A DNA stretch of 64,000 bases, from assembly GCF_018070565.1 (NCBI RefSeq), contig NZ_JAGPXL010000014.1:124001-188000 (forward strand), given 5' to 3'. A program made the position numbers and the translations under genes. The stretch is from Streptomyces sp. B93. Its GTDB lineage: Bacteria; Actinomycetota; Actinomycetes; Streptomycetales; Streptomycetaceae. A model generated the notes under the pieces. It worked only from the letters and a program-made list of their open reading frames with translations. It was not told the origin of the DNA and ran no database searches. This document shows, in pieces, positions 1-8,215 of this stretch. Every line of letters starts with the position of its first letter. Position 1 is the stretch's first letter.

Positions 1-2292
1 GAGGGTCGCGCCGGACTCCAGAGGGATCCCGGACCGAAAAGTGCGCAGCCGCAGACTGTTCGTCACCACGAACACCGAGGAGAACGCCATCGCCGCCCCC
101 GCGATCATCGGGTTGAGCAGCCCGGCCGCGGCCAGCGGCAGCGCGGCCACGTTGTAACCGAACGCCCATACGAGATTGCCCTTGATGGTGGCGAGCGTGC
201 GCCGGGACAGCCGGATGGCGTCCGCCGCCGCCCGCAGGTCACCGCGGACCAGCGTCAGGTCGCCCGCCTCGATCGCGGCGTCGGTGCCCGTGCCCAGGGC
301 CAGCCCCAGGTCGGCGGCGGCCAGCGCGGCGGCGTCGTTGACCCCGTCGCCGACCATGGCGACGACCCGTCCCTCGCGCTGCAACCGCCGTACGGCGTCG
401 ACCTTGTCCTCGGGGAGCACCTCGGCGATCACCTCGCCGATGCCGACCTCCGCGGCCACCGCCTCGGCCACCGTCCGGTTGTCCCCGGTCAGCAGGACCG
501 GCGTCAGCCCCAGCGCGCGCAGCTGGCGCACCGCCTCGGCGCTGGTCCCCTTGACCGCGTCGGCGACGGCGAGCACCCCGCGCGCCCGCCCGTCCCAGCC
601 GACCACGACGGCCGTGCGTCCGGCTCGCTCGGCCCGCTCCCGGGCCCGGGCCAGCTCCTCGGGGACCTCGTCGAAGAGACGGCCGACGGCCACCTCCTTG
701 GCCTCCACGCGCCCGCGTACGCCCCTGCCGGGGACGTTCTCGAAGCCCTCGGCCCCCGGCAGCGGGCCGACCCGCTCCTCGGCCCCCGCGGCCACCGCGC
801 GGGCGACGGGGTGCTCGGAGGCGTGCTCCAGGGCGCCCGCGAGCCGCAGCACCTCCTTGTCGTCGGTGTCCTCGGCGGCGTACACCTCCCGCAGGGTCAT
901 CCGGCCGGTGGTGACGGTGCCGGTCTTGTCGAGGACGACGGTGTCGACGCGCCGGGTGGACTCCAGCACCTCCGGTCCCTTGATCAGGATGCCGAGCTGG
1001 GCGCCGCGCCCGGTGCCGACCATGAGCGCGGTCGGCGTGGCCAGGCCCAGGGCGCACGGGCAGGCGATGATCAGTACGGCGACGGCGGCGGTGAACGCGG
1101 CGACGGTGTCCCCGGTGCCGCCCAGCCAGCCGCCGAAGGTGGCGGTGGCGATCAGCAGCACGACCGGTACGAAGACGGCGGAGACCCGGTCGGCGAGCCG
1201 CTGCACCTCGGCCTTGCCGTTCTGCGCGTCCTCGACCAGCTTGGCCATCCGCGCGAGCTGGGTGTCGGCGCCGACCCGGGTGGCCTCGACGACCAGCCGT
1301 CCCCCGGCGTTGACGGTCGCGCCGGTCACGGTGTCGCCGACGGTCACGTCCACCGGCGCGGACTCGCCGGTGAGCATGGAGGCGTCGACGGCGGAGGCGC
1401 CCTCGGCCACGGTGCCGTCGGTGGCGATCTTCTCGCCGGGGCGTACGACGAACCGGTCCCCGACCGCCAGTTCGGCGACCGGGACACGGACCTCACGCCC
1501 GGCCCGCAGTACGGCCACGTCCTTGGTGCCCAGCTCCATCAGCGCCCGCAGCGCGGCGCCCGCGCGGCGCTTGGAGCGGGCCTCCAGATAGCGGCCGAGG
1601 AGCAGGAAGGCGGTGACTCCGGCGGCGACCTCCAGATAGATCGTCGAGGCACCGTCGGCGCGGGAGACGGTGAGGTCGAAGCCGTGCCGCATGCCGGGCA
1701 TGCCCGCGTCACCGAGGAAGAGCGCCCACAGCGACCAGCCGAACGCGGCGAGGGTGCCGACCGACACCAGGGTGTCCATGGTGGCGGCGGCGTGCCGGGC
1801 GTTGGTCCAGGCGGCCCGGTGGAAGGGCCAGCCGCCCCAGACGACGACCGGGGCGGCGAGCGTGAGGGAGAGCCACTGCCAGTTGTCGAACTGGAGGGAG
1901 GGGACCATCGCCAGCAGGATCACGGGGACGGCGAGCGCCACGGAGACCAGCAGCCGCTGGCGCAGGGTGTCGAGTTCGGGGTCGCCGGTGCGCTGTTCCG
2001 GCTCCGAGGCCTCCGGCTGCGGGGGCGCGGGTTCCTCGGCGGTGTAACCGGTCTTCACGACGGTGGCGATCAGGTCGGCGACCTCGGTCCCGGCCGGGTA
2101 GCTGACCCGGGCCTTCTCCGTCGCGTAGTTGACGGTGGCCGTGACGCCGTCCATGCGGTTGAGCTTCTTCTCGATGCGGGCCGCGCAGGAGGCGCAGGTC
2201 ATCCCGCCGATGAGCAGCTCGACCTCGGCGCCGGGCGCCGGGGCGGCGGCTATGCCGACTGCCGCGGAGGTGGTGCTGGTGCTGCTGGTCAT
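1..2292 (-). CDS. copA: Copper-translocating P1B-type ATPase, 3' end outside window
   Basis: Membrane ATPase that exports Cu(I) using ATP. Translation from the ATG at 2292 gives an N-terminal heavy-metal-associated domain with MTCASC (about residues 30-35), several membrane segments, the TGES actuator loop (MLTGESAP), the intramembrane CPC motif (IIACPCALGLATPTAL), the phosphorylation motif DKTGTVT, and the GDGVNDAAAL hinge. No stop codon occurs before position 1, so the last few residues are missing; the visible part is about 764 residues, close to full length for the family. It lies about 110 bases downstream of copZ on the same strand, and the two probably share the CsoR-controlled promoter. 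Substrate specificity for copper follows from CPC and the CopZ neighbour; silver transport cannot be excluded. Confidence 0.96.
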   Translation of the reverse strand, partial: MTSSTSTTSAAVGIAAAPAPGAEVELLIGGMTCASCAARIEKKLNRMDGVTATVNYATEKARVSYPAGTEVADLIATVVKTGYTAEEPAPPQPEASEPEQRTGDPELDTLRQRLLVSVALAVPVILLAMVPSLQFDNWQWLSLTLAAPVVVWGGWPFHRAAWTNARHAAATMDTLVSVGTLAAFGWSLWALFLGDAGMPGMRHGFDLTVSRADGASTIYLEVAAGVTAFLLLGRYLEARSKRRAGAALRALMELGTKDVAVLRAGREVRVPVAELAVGDRFVVRPGEKIATDGTVAEGASAVDASMLTGESAPVDVTVGDTVTGATVNAGGRLVVEATRVGADTQLARMAKLVEDAQNGKAEVQRLADRVSAVFVPVVLLIATATFGGWLGGTGDTVAAFTAAVAVLIIACPCALGLATPTALMVGTGRGAQLGILIKGPEVLESTRRVDTVVLDKTGTVTTGRMTLREVYAAEDTDDKEVLRLAGALEHASEHPVARAVAAGAEERVGPLPGAEGFENVPGRGVRGRVEAKEVAVGRLFDEVPEELARARERAERAGRTAVVVGWDGRARGVLAVADAVKGTSAEAVRQLRALGLTPVLLTGDNRTVAEAVAAEVGIGEVIAEVLPEDKVDAVRRLQREGRVVAMVGDGVNDAAALAAADLGLALGTGTDAAIEAGDLTLVRGDLRAAADAIRLSRRTLATIKGNLVWAFGYNVAALPLAAAGLLNPMIAGAAMAFSSVFVVTNSLRLRTFRSGIPLESGATL

Positions 2293-2314
2293 GCCCGGGC
2301 TCCAGAAGGGGGGG

Positions 2315-2355
2315 ACCGGGCCGTACGGGGCGCGGGGCGTCGGGTACGGCCCGGT
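2315..2355 (-). promoter_or_regulatory. Strong hairpin between copZ and copA
   Basis: A perfect 12-bp inverted repeat (ACCGGGCCGTAC at 2315-2326, GTACGGCCCGGT at 2344-2355) with a 17-base loop sits in the 110-base gap between copZ and copA. There is no clear T-run. It may act as a partial terminator or mRNA stabiliser that makes the chaperone more abundant than the pump. The function is inferred. Confidence 0.5.
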
Positions 2356-2403
2356 GCCGGAAGGGGTGTGCGGCGGGCCCGCGCGGGCGGGCCCGGGGGT
2401 GCG

Positions 2404-2643
2404 TCAGGCCTTGCCGACCAGTTCGTAGCCCGCCTCGTCGACGGCCTCGCGCACGGCGTCCTCGTCGAGCGGGGCGGCGGAGACGACGGTGACCTCGCCG
2501 GACGCGGCCACGGCCTGTACGGAGCCGACGCCGGGCAGCTTGGCCAGCTCGCCGGAGACGGCGCCCTCGCAGTGCCCGCAGCTCATCCCGCTCACCTTGT
2601 AGACGGTGGTGACGGAACCCTGGGTGTCGGTCTGGGCGGTCAT
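2404..2643 (-). CDS. copZ: Copper chaperone, heavy-metal-associated domain
   Basis: A 79-residue single-domain metallochaperone that binds Cu(I) and passes it to the N-terminal domain of CopA. The metal site is MSCGHC near residues 20-25, within the usual beta-alpha-beta-beta-alpha-beta fold, and the length is normal for CopZ/Atx1 proteins. The ATG at 2643 is preceded on the minus strand by CGAGGAGTAACGAC, giving a good ribosome binding site. It is the first gene of the copZ-copA unit, about 70 bases downstream of a CsoR-type operator, so copper-induced derepression is expected. Confidence 0.95.
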   Translation of the reverse strand: MTAQTDTQGSVTTVYKVSGMSCGHCEGAVSGELAKLPGVGSVQAVAASGEVTVVSAAPLDEDAVREAVDEAGYELVGKA

Positions 2644-2711
2644 GTCGTTACTCCTCGTCGAGGCGTGTGGGTCCGAGGTGACCCCGGGGGAGGGGTCACG
2701 ATGTCCACACT

Positions 2712-2728
2712 ATACCCCTAGGGGGTAT
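2712..2728. promoter_or_regulatory. CsoR-type copper operator
   Basis: The sequence ATACCCC-TAG-GGGGTAT is a perfect 7-bp inverted repeat matching the operator recognised by the Cu(I)-sensing repressor CsoR. A minus-strand -10-like TATAGT (2714-2709) overlaps its edge, so repressor binding would block the copZ promoter. The operator also overlaps the 3' end of the tetR gene, whose stop codon TAG (2720-2718) is the centre of the palindrome. The csoR gene itself is not in the window. Confidence 0.85.
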
Positions 2729-3404
2729 GAATCCAAGAGGGGTCGCGCCGTGTCCCGGCACCCATCGGCTCCAGGTAGCGGGTCAGTACGTCCTTGATCT
2801 CCTGGACGTACGCGTCCCGCTCGGCGCCCTCGTGGGCCAGGACCAGCTCCAGGCCCGCCTTGTAGACGCCCAGGGAGACCTGTGCGACGCGGGTGATGTC
2901 GGCCGGGGGCCGGTCCGGGAGCAGGGAGGCGAGCAGTCCCTCGATCCGGCTGAGCAGGGTCGCGTGCAGGGCGTCGTGCTGTTCGGCGACCCGGCCCGGG
3001 ATGTCGGGGCCGTGCATCAGCGCGAAGAACTCGGGGTGTTCGCAGTTGAACGTGATGAACCGGTCGACCGCGGCGCCGATGGCCTCCGCCATCGGGGTCG
3101 CGGGGTCGACGGGCGCGAGCGCCTCACCGTAGGTCTCCCGCATCTCGTGCATCAGGCGGCTGCCCAGCTCGATCGCGATCGCTTCCTTGTTCGGGAAGAA
3201 CTGGTACAGCGTGCCGGGCGAGACGCCCGCCTCGCGGGCGATGGCGTTGGTGCTGGCGGCGGTGTAGCCGGTCGTGCAGAACACGCTCGCGGCGGCCTCC
3301 AGCAGCTGCGCGATCCGGCGCTCGCCGCGGGCCTGGCGGCGGCGCGGTCTGTCCTTGGCCTCTTCGGACTCTTGCGTCCCTGGTTCCGCTCGCTCCTCGG
3401 ACAC
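2718..3404 (-). CDS. TetR/AcrR family transcriptional regulator
   Basis: A 228-residue one-component repressor. The N-terminal helix-turn-helix is clear around residues 30-75, with AAASVFCTTGYTAAST followed by GVSPGTLYQFFPNKEAI. The C-terminal half is a variable ligand-binding domain with an aromatic-rich segment (FITFNCEHPEFFALMHG). The start is GTG at 3404, with a GGAG-type site upstream. It is divergent from the MMPL exporter at 3572, and a 55-bp near-perfect inverted repeat lies between them, the usual arrangement for a TetR repressor controlling itself and an efflux pump. The ligand is unknown. Confidence 0.9.
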   Translation of the reverse strand: MSEERAEPGTQESEEAKDRPRRRQARGERRIAQLLEAAASVFCTTGYTAASTNAIAREAGVSPGTLYQFFPNKEAIAIELGSRLMHEMRETYGEALAPVDPATPMAEAIGAAVDRFITFNCEHPEFFALMHGPDIPGRVAEQHDALHATLLSRIEGLLASLLPDRPPADITRVAQVSLGVYKAGLELVLAHEGAERDAYVQEIKDVLTRYLEPMGAGTRRDPSWIHTP

Positions 3405-3435
3405 GCGTTATCCCCAGCTCTCCGAACGCGATTGA

Positions 3436-3490
3436 CAAACACGAGTGACCGCTCGCATTCTTGAGAAACGCGAGCGACGACTCGTGTTTG
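3436..3490. promoter_or_regulatory. Extended inverted repeat between tetR and the MMPL gene
   Basis: The arm CAAACACGAGTGACCGCTCGC (written here only as its ends: CAAACACGAGT...CGCTCGC, 3436-3456) is mirrored by GCGAGCG...ACTCGTGTTTG (3470-3490), with three central mismatches per arm. A plus-strand TTGACA (3432-3437) overlaps the left edge and could be the -35 of the exporter promoter. It is most simply the operator of the adjacent TetR protein, perhaps with two dimers bound. Confidence 0.7.
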
Positions 3491-3571
3491 CCAGTCTATG
3501 GCAATGACACTCCCATGCTGCCTGCTCGTACGCCGGGGCAGCTGGGCCCACGGTGAAGGGGACACCGCAGG

Positions 3572-5872
3572 ATGACCGAAGTCAAAAGTCCGGCCCCGGC
3601 CGACAGGTCCGGGGCCGGCGGCTCCCGTGCCGACGACTCCCGGGCCGGCCGGCCCCGGGTCGGGGGATGGACCCGCCTCGTGACCGCCCGCCCGCGGCTG
3701 TCGCTGCTCGCGGCCCTCGTGGTGACCCTGCTCGCCGTCCTCGCGGGCGGCGGGGTCGCCGACCGGCTGGGCAGCGGCGGCTGGGAGGACCCGGCCGCCG
3801 AGTCGACCTACGCCACCAAGGCCCTGGAGCGCGAGTTCCCCGGCTCCCAGCCCAATCTGCTGCTGCTCGTCGACGCGGGCCGCGCCTCGGTGGACGACCC
3901 GGCGGTCGCGGCCGAGGCCGAGCGCCTCGCCGACCGGCTCGCCGCCGAGGAGGGCATCACGGGCGTCGGCTCCTACTGGGACACCCGCTCCCCGGCCCTG
4001 CGCGCGGAGGACGGCCGCCAGGCGCTGATCGCCGCCCGGATCACCGGCGACGAGACCACCGCGGGCGAGACCCTGGAGCGCGTCGCACCCCACTTCCGCG
4101 GCGCCCAGGGCCCGGTGGAGGTCCAGATCGGCGGCATCGTCGCCGTGCGCCACGACATGCAGACGATCATCCAGGAGGACCTGCTGCGGGCCGAGATGAT
4201 CGCCCTGCCGGTGACCCTGGTGCTGCTGGTCATGGTCTTCGGCAGCGCCGTCGCCGCCCTGCTGCCGCTCGGCATCGGCATCGTGGCGATCCTCGGGACC
4301 AACGCCGTGCTGCGCGGCCTCACCGAGATCACCGATGTCTCGGTCTTCGCGCTCAACCTGACCACCGCGCTCGGCCTGGGCCTCGCCATCGACTACGCCC
4401 TGTTCATCGTCCGCCGCTTCCGCGAGGAACTGTCCGGCGGCGCCGACCCGCTCACCGCCGTGGCCACCACCCTGCGCACGGCGGGCCGCACGGTCCTGTT
4501 CTCCGCCCTCACGGTCGCGGTGTCCCTGGTGGCGATGCTGCTGTTCCCGCAGTACTTCCTGCGGTCCTTCGCCTACTCCGGCATCGCCGTCGTCCTGCTG
4601 GCCGCGGCCGCCGCCCTCATCCTGCTCCCGGCGGCCCTGGTGCTCCTCGGCCACCGCGTCAACTCCCTCGACCTGCGCCGGCTGTTCCGGCGCGGCCGGG
4701 AGCGGACACCGGACGCCGAGGAGGGCCGGGGCTGGGCCCGCACGGCAGGCCTGGTGATGCGCCGGGCGCCCTTCTTCGCACTCGGCACCACAGCCGTCCT
4801 GGTCCTGCTCGGACTGCCCTTCCTGGGCGTGAAGTTCGGCACCGCCGACGACCGTCAGCTGCCGTCCGGTGCCGAGTCGCACATCGTGCAGCAGTACCTC
4901 CGCGACGGCTTCCCCGGCAGCCCCGGCGGCGGCCTGGAGATCCTCGCCGAAGGCCGCGCCACCGAGGCCCAGTACACCGACTACAAGGAGCGCCTCGCCG
5001 TCCTGCCGGAGGTCCTCCGGGTGGACGGCCCGCTGGTCAAGGGCGACTCCGCGTACTTCACGGTGCAGCCGGCGGGCGAGGCCGTCGATGAACCGGCCCA
5101 GCGCCTGGTGAGCGACATCCGCGCCACCGACGCCCCCTTCGACACCTCCGTCACCGGCACCGCCGCCGTCCTGGTCGACACCAAGGACGCGATAGGGGAG
5201 CAGCTGCCCTGGGCCGCGCTCTTCATCACCGTGGTCACGCTGATCCTGGTCTTCCTGCTCACCGGAAGCGTGCTGATACCCCTCCAGGCCGTGCTGCTCA
5301 ACGCCCTCAGCCTGACCGCCATGTTCGGCGCCGTGGTCTGGGTCTTCCAGGACGGCCACCTCTCCGGCCTGCTCGGCTTCACCAGCCCCGGCTCCATAGA
5401 GACGACCCTTCCCGTCCTGATGTTCTGCGTCGCCTTCGGTCTCTCCATGGACTACGGCGTGTTCCTGCTCTCCCGCATCAAGGAGGAGTACGACCACACC
5501 GGCGACCACCAGCAGGCCGTACGGCACGGCCTCCAGCGCACCGGCGGCCTGATCACCGCGGCGGCGGTCATCCTGGCGGTGGTGATGGTCGCCATCGGCA
5601 CCTCCCGGGTCACCAACACCAAGATGCTCGGCCTGGGCACCGCGCTGGCCGTGCTGATGGACGCCATGGTCGTACGGAGCCTGCTGGTACCGGCGGTGAT
5701 GCGGCTGACGGGCCGCGCCACCTGGTGGGCTCCGGCACCGCTGCGGCGCCTGCACGCCCGGTTCGGGCTGAGCGAAGGGGAGCCGACGGCGGCCGACAGC
5801 CCGGCCGAGCAGCGGCGCGAGGCGGACCGAGAGGCGGACCGGGAGGGGGACAAGGTGACGGCGGGCGGTTAG
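3572..5872 (+). CDS. MMPL/RND family transporter
   Basis: A 766-residue inner-membrane exporter of the MMPL branch of the RND superfamily, which exports lipids or antibiotics using the proton gradient. The sequence shows one N-terminal membrane segment, a soluble domain with NLLLLVDAGRASVDD, a block of five segments including LGLGLAIDYALFIVRRFRE, a second soluble domain, and a second block including FGLSMDYGVFLLSRIKEEY. The two GL-x-DY motifs are hallmarks of the family. Length and duplicated topology are normal. The ATG at 3572 follows GAAGGGGACACCGCAGG. The divergent TetR gene suggests substrate-induced expression; the substrate cannot be read from the sequence. Confidence 0.93.
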   Translation: MTEVKSPAPADRSGAGGSRADDSRAGRPRVGGWTRLVTARPRLSLLAALVVTLLAVLAGGGVADRLGSGGWEDPAAESTYATKALEREFPGSQPNLLLLVDAGRASVDDPAVAAEAERLADRLAAEEGITGVGSYWDTRSPALRAEDGRQALIAARITGDETTAGETLERVAPHFRGAQGPVEVQIGGIVAVRHDMQTIIQEDLLRAEMIALPVTLVLLVMVFGSAVAALLPLGIGIVAILGTNAVLRGLTEITDVSVFALNLTTALGLGLAIDYALFIVRRFREELSGGADPLTAVATTLRTAGRTVLFSALTVAVSLVAMLLFPQYFLRSFAYSGIAVVLLAAAAALILLPAALVLLGHRVNSLDLRRLFRRGRERTPDAEEGRGWARTAGLVMRRAPFFALGTTAVLVLLGLPFLGVKFGTADDRQLPSGAESHIVQQYLRDGFPGSPGGGLEILAEGRATEAQYTDYKERLAVLPEVLRVDGPLVKGDSAYFTVQPAGEAVDEPAQRLVSDIRATDAPFDTSVTGTAAVLVDTKDAIGEQLPWAALFITVVTLILVFLLTGSVLIPLQAVLLNALSLTAMFGAVVWVFQDGHLSGLLGFTSPGSIETTLPVLMFCVAFGLSMDYGVFLLSRIKEEYDHTGDHQQAVRHGLQRTGGLITAAAVILAVVMVAIGTSRVTNTKMLGLGTALAVLMDAMVVRSLLVPAVMRLTGRATWWAPAPLRRLHARFGLSEGEPTAADSPAEQRREADREADREGDKVTAGG

Positions 5873-5881
5873 CGTCTCGCT

Positions 5882-5907
5882 GTACATACCACCGAACTGG
5901 TAGGTAC
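5882..5907. promoter_or_regulatory. Dyad operator upstream of the alcohol dehydrogenase
   Basis: Two half-sites, GTACATACCA (5882-5891) and TGGTAGGTAC (5898-5907), form a 26-bp dyad with one mismatch per arm and a 6-bp centre, 20 bases before the dehydrogenase ATG. Spacing and symmetry suit a TetR-type dimer. The sequence differs from the tetR/MMPL dyad at 3436, so a different regulator is likely. Confidence 0.6.
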
Positions 5908-5927
5908 TGGCGCGAGGGAGAGAACGG

Positions 5928-6974
5928 ATGCGGGCTGTGGTGTTCGAGCGGTTCGGGGAGCCGGCCGAGGTGCGGGACGTCCCCGATCCGCGGCCCGCGG
6001 AGCACGGCGTCGTGGTGCGGGTCGAGGCCACCGGCCTGTGCCGCAGCGACTGGCACGGCTGGCAGGGCCACGACCCGGACATCACCCTGCCGCACGTGCC
6101 CGGGCATGAACTCGCCGGGGTCGTCGAGGCGGTCGGCGCGCGGGTCACCGGCTGGCGGCCCGGCGACCGGGTCACCGTGCCGTTCGTCTGCGCCTGCGGC
6201 GGCTGCCCGTCCTGCGCGGCCGGTGACCAGCAGGTGTGCGAGCGGCAGACCCAGCCCGGCTTCACCCACTGGGGTTCCTTCGCCGAGTACGTGGCGCTGG
6301 ACCACGCCGATGTGAACCTCGTCGCCGTGCCCGAGGAGCTGACCTTCGCGACGGCGGCCTCCCTGGGCTGCCGGTTCGCCACGGCCTTCCGCGCGGTCGT
6401 GCAGCAGGGCCGGGTCGCCGCGGGGGAGTGGGTGGCGGTGCACGGCTGCGGGGGAGTCGGTCTGTCGGCGGTGATGATCGCCGCCGCGGCCGGAGCCCGG
6501 GTGGTGGCCGTCGACGTGTCGCCGACCGCGCTGGACCTGGCGCGCAAGTTCGGCGCGGCGCACGTCGTGGACGCCGCGCACACCGACGACACCGCGCGGG
6601 CCGTCCGGGAACTGACCGGCGGCGGCGCCCATCTCTCCCTGGACGCCCTCGGCTCGCCCGTGACCTGCGCCGCCTCCGTGAACGGCCTGCGCCGCCGGGG
6701 CCGCCACCTCCAGGTCGGCCTGCTGCCCTCGGCCGACGGCACCACGCCCGTGCCGATGGCCCGCGCGGTCGCCCTGGAGCTGGAACTGCTCGGCAGCCAC
6801 GGCATGGCCGCCCACACCTACCCGCCGCTGCTGGACCTCGTGCGCTCCGGCACCCTGCGCCCCGACCTCCTGGTCACCTCGGCGATAGGCCTGGACGCGG
6901 TCCCCCAAGCGCTCGCCGCGCTGGGCTCGGCACCGGGCGCGGGTGTGACGGTCATCGAGCCGTGGAGCCGCTGA
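5928..6974 (+). CDS. Zinc-dependent alcohol dehydrogenase (MDR family)
   Basis: A 348-residue medium-chain dehydrogenase/reductase oxidising an alcohol, or reducing an aldehyde, with NAD(P). The catalytic zinc ligands are Cys-37 in GLCRSDWHG and the His-Glu pair in HVPGHELAG; the structural zinc site is the four-cysteine cluster CACGGCPSCAAGDQQVC. The nucleotide-binding motif GCGGVGLSAV follows near residue 180, and VVAVDVSP ends with Asp in the second strand, favouring NAD. The ATG at 5928 has GGGAGAGAACGG upstream. The gene stands alone behind a dyad operator and overlaps the convergent acetyltransferase gene by 23 bases. The physiological substrate is unknown. Confidence 0.93.
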   Translation: MRAVVFERFGEPAEVRDVPDPRPAEHGVVVRVEATGLCRSDWHGWQGHDPDITLPHVPGHELAGVVEAVGARVTGWRPGDRVTVPFVCACGGCPSCAAGDQQVCERQTQPGFTHWGSFAEYVALDHADVNLVAVPEELTFATAASLGCRFATAFRAVVQQGRVAAGEWVAVHGCGGVGLSAVMIAAAAGARVVAVDVSPTALDLARKFGAAHVVDAAHTDDTARAVRELTGGGAHLSLDALGSPVTCAASVNGLRRRGRHLQVGLLPSADGTTPVPMARAVALELELLGSHGMAAHTYPPLLDLVRSGTLRPDLLVTSAIGLDAVPQALAALGSAPGAGVTVIEPWSR

Positions 6975-7542
6975 CCTCGGCGGCCCGCAGGGCGGCCCAC
7001 TCCCGGTCCAGCAGGCCCATCACGACCTCGTCCACCCACACCCCGTCCCGCGGCTCTACCTCCCGCCGCACCCCCTCGACCACGAACCCGGCCTTCTCGT
7101 AGACGCGCAGGGCGCGGTGGTTGAAGGCGTAGACGTCCAGCTGGATGCGGTGCAGGCCCAGGCGCTCGAAGCCATGGCCGACGATCAGACGCGTCGCCTC
7201 CGTGCCCAGCCCCCTGCCCCGGCCGCGCGGTCCGAGCAGGGTGCGGAAGGTGCAGCTACGGCCCGCGGGGTCGTACTCGTGCAGGACGACCTCGCCGACC
7301 ACCTCCCCGCTCGCCCGGTCGGTCACCGCCAGGTCGAGGCGGTCGGGCTGGTCGGCGCGGGTGGCGTACCAGGAGCGGACGCGCTCCGGGGTGAGTTCGG
7401 ACGGCGGGGCGCCGGTGAAGCGGACGACCTCGGGATCGCCGATGATCTGCCACATCACCTCGGCGTCCTCGGCGGTGAAGGGCCGCAGCACGGTCTTCGC
7501 ACCGGTGAGGACGGGTTTCTCGGAGAAGCTGGATGGGCCCAT
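6952..7542 (-). CDS. GNAT family N-acetyltransferase (RimJ/RimL-like)
   Basis: A 196-residue acetyltransferase of the RimJ/RimL type, which transfers acetyl from acetyl-CoA to an amine. The acetyl-CoA loop is GPRGRGRGLGTEA, followed by HRIQLDVYAFNHRALRVYEK, the typical motif B region with Asn-His near the end and YEKAGF. The ATG at 7542 is preferred because AGGA lies 7 bases upstream; a TTG 36 bases earlier is possible but has no such site. The gene converges on the alcohol dehydrogenase with a 23-base tail overlap. The substrate is unknown. Confidence 0.9.
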   Translation of the reverse strand: MGPSSFSEKPVLTGAKTVLRPFTAEDAEVMWQIIGDPEVVRFTGAPPSELTPERVRSWYATRADQPDRLDLAVTDRASGEVVGEVVLHEYDPAGRSCTFRTLLGPRGRGRGLGTEATRLIVGHGFERLGLHRIQLDVYAFNHRALRVYEKAGFVVEGVRREVEPRDGVWVDEVVMGLLDREWAALRAAEVSGSTAR

Positions 7543-7629
7543 CCCCGGATCCTGCGCCGCCCACCGCCGCCGGGGCAATCGGGTTAGCCGCGTCGGCCGG
7601 GTGGCGGGGCGCTTGAGCCCGGTCGGGCG

Positions 7630-7830
7630 TCAGTCCGGTCGGCGCCCCCGGTTGCCCGGCCGGGAGGCGACCCAGGCGCGGACGGTGTCGGCGTACCAGT
7701 AGGGCTTGCCGCCCTCCACATGGTCGGGTGGCGGCAGCAGACCGTGTTTGCGGTAGGAGCGCACGGTGTCGGGCTGCACCCGGATGTGTGCCGCGATCTC
7801 CTTGTAGGACCAGAGCCTTCGGTCGGTCAT
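7630..7830 (-). CDS. Small helix-turn-helix DNA-binding protein (MerR/excisionase-like)
   Basis: A 66-residue single-domain protein. The segment LWSYKEIAAHIRVQPDTVRS is a helix-turn-helix, and GGKPYWYADTVRAWVASRPG resembles the wing of MerR/excisionase (HTH_17) proteins, comparable in size to the developmental regulator BldC, though it is not BldC. The ATG at 7830 has a strong GGGAGG eight bases upstream, so it is preferred over the GTG at 7839. No mobile-element genes are nearby, so a transcriptional role is more likely than excision. Confidence 0.8.
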   Translation of the reverse strand: MTDRRLWSYKEIAAHIRVQPDTVRSYRKHGLLPPPDHVEGGKPYWYADTVRAWVASRPGNRGRRPD

Positions 7831-8215
7831 GAGTCGCACCTCCCTGCGCGTGCCACGGCGGCGGCCGGGGGCGGCCGTCGGGGGAGCCGGGCGTTGCGCT
7901 GGCGTTCACCAAGCCTGTGCCCGGTCAACGACGGAGAGTGACCACGGAGAGGGGCTGTCGGCCGGGTGTGACGGGGGACCCGCGTACCCGGGACATGTGT
8001 GACACGGGGGTGGTGTTTGTGACAGAGGTGCGGCACAGGCGTACGCCGGTCTCTGGGCGGGGCGTGTTGACATCGGGCCTCCCGCCCGTGTCGGTGGGCC
8101 ACCCGCCATATCTAGTCAGTATGTCCGGACAAAATATTGACAGGGCGCCCCGTGCGGAGCTAGAAACCGTGGAGAACCAGTGCGAGCGCGCGAAGAGCAC
8201 CGCGAAGGGGACTCG
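7831..8215. promoter_or_regulatory. Divergent regulatory region between the HTH gene and iolC
   Basis: This 385-base gap holds no convincing gene. It contains three copies of TGTGAC on the plus strand (7967, 7998, 8018). Nearer iolC it is unusually AT-rich for this genome, with the perfect palindrome TGTCCGGACA (8122-8131) followed by AAAATATTGACAG, where TTGACA (8138-8143) could be a -35 element. TGTC/GACA half-sites fit operators described for inositol regulators such as IolR in actinobacteria, so this is a plausible control site for the iol operon. The binding protein is not encoded here. Confidence 0.5.

Noticed and set aside
3152..6817. 1221-codon open frame on the minus strand
   Set aside because: It runs antisense to the well-supported exporter and dehydrogenase genes and its product is a low-complexity Arg/Gly/His sequence, a typical high-GC shadow frame.
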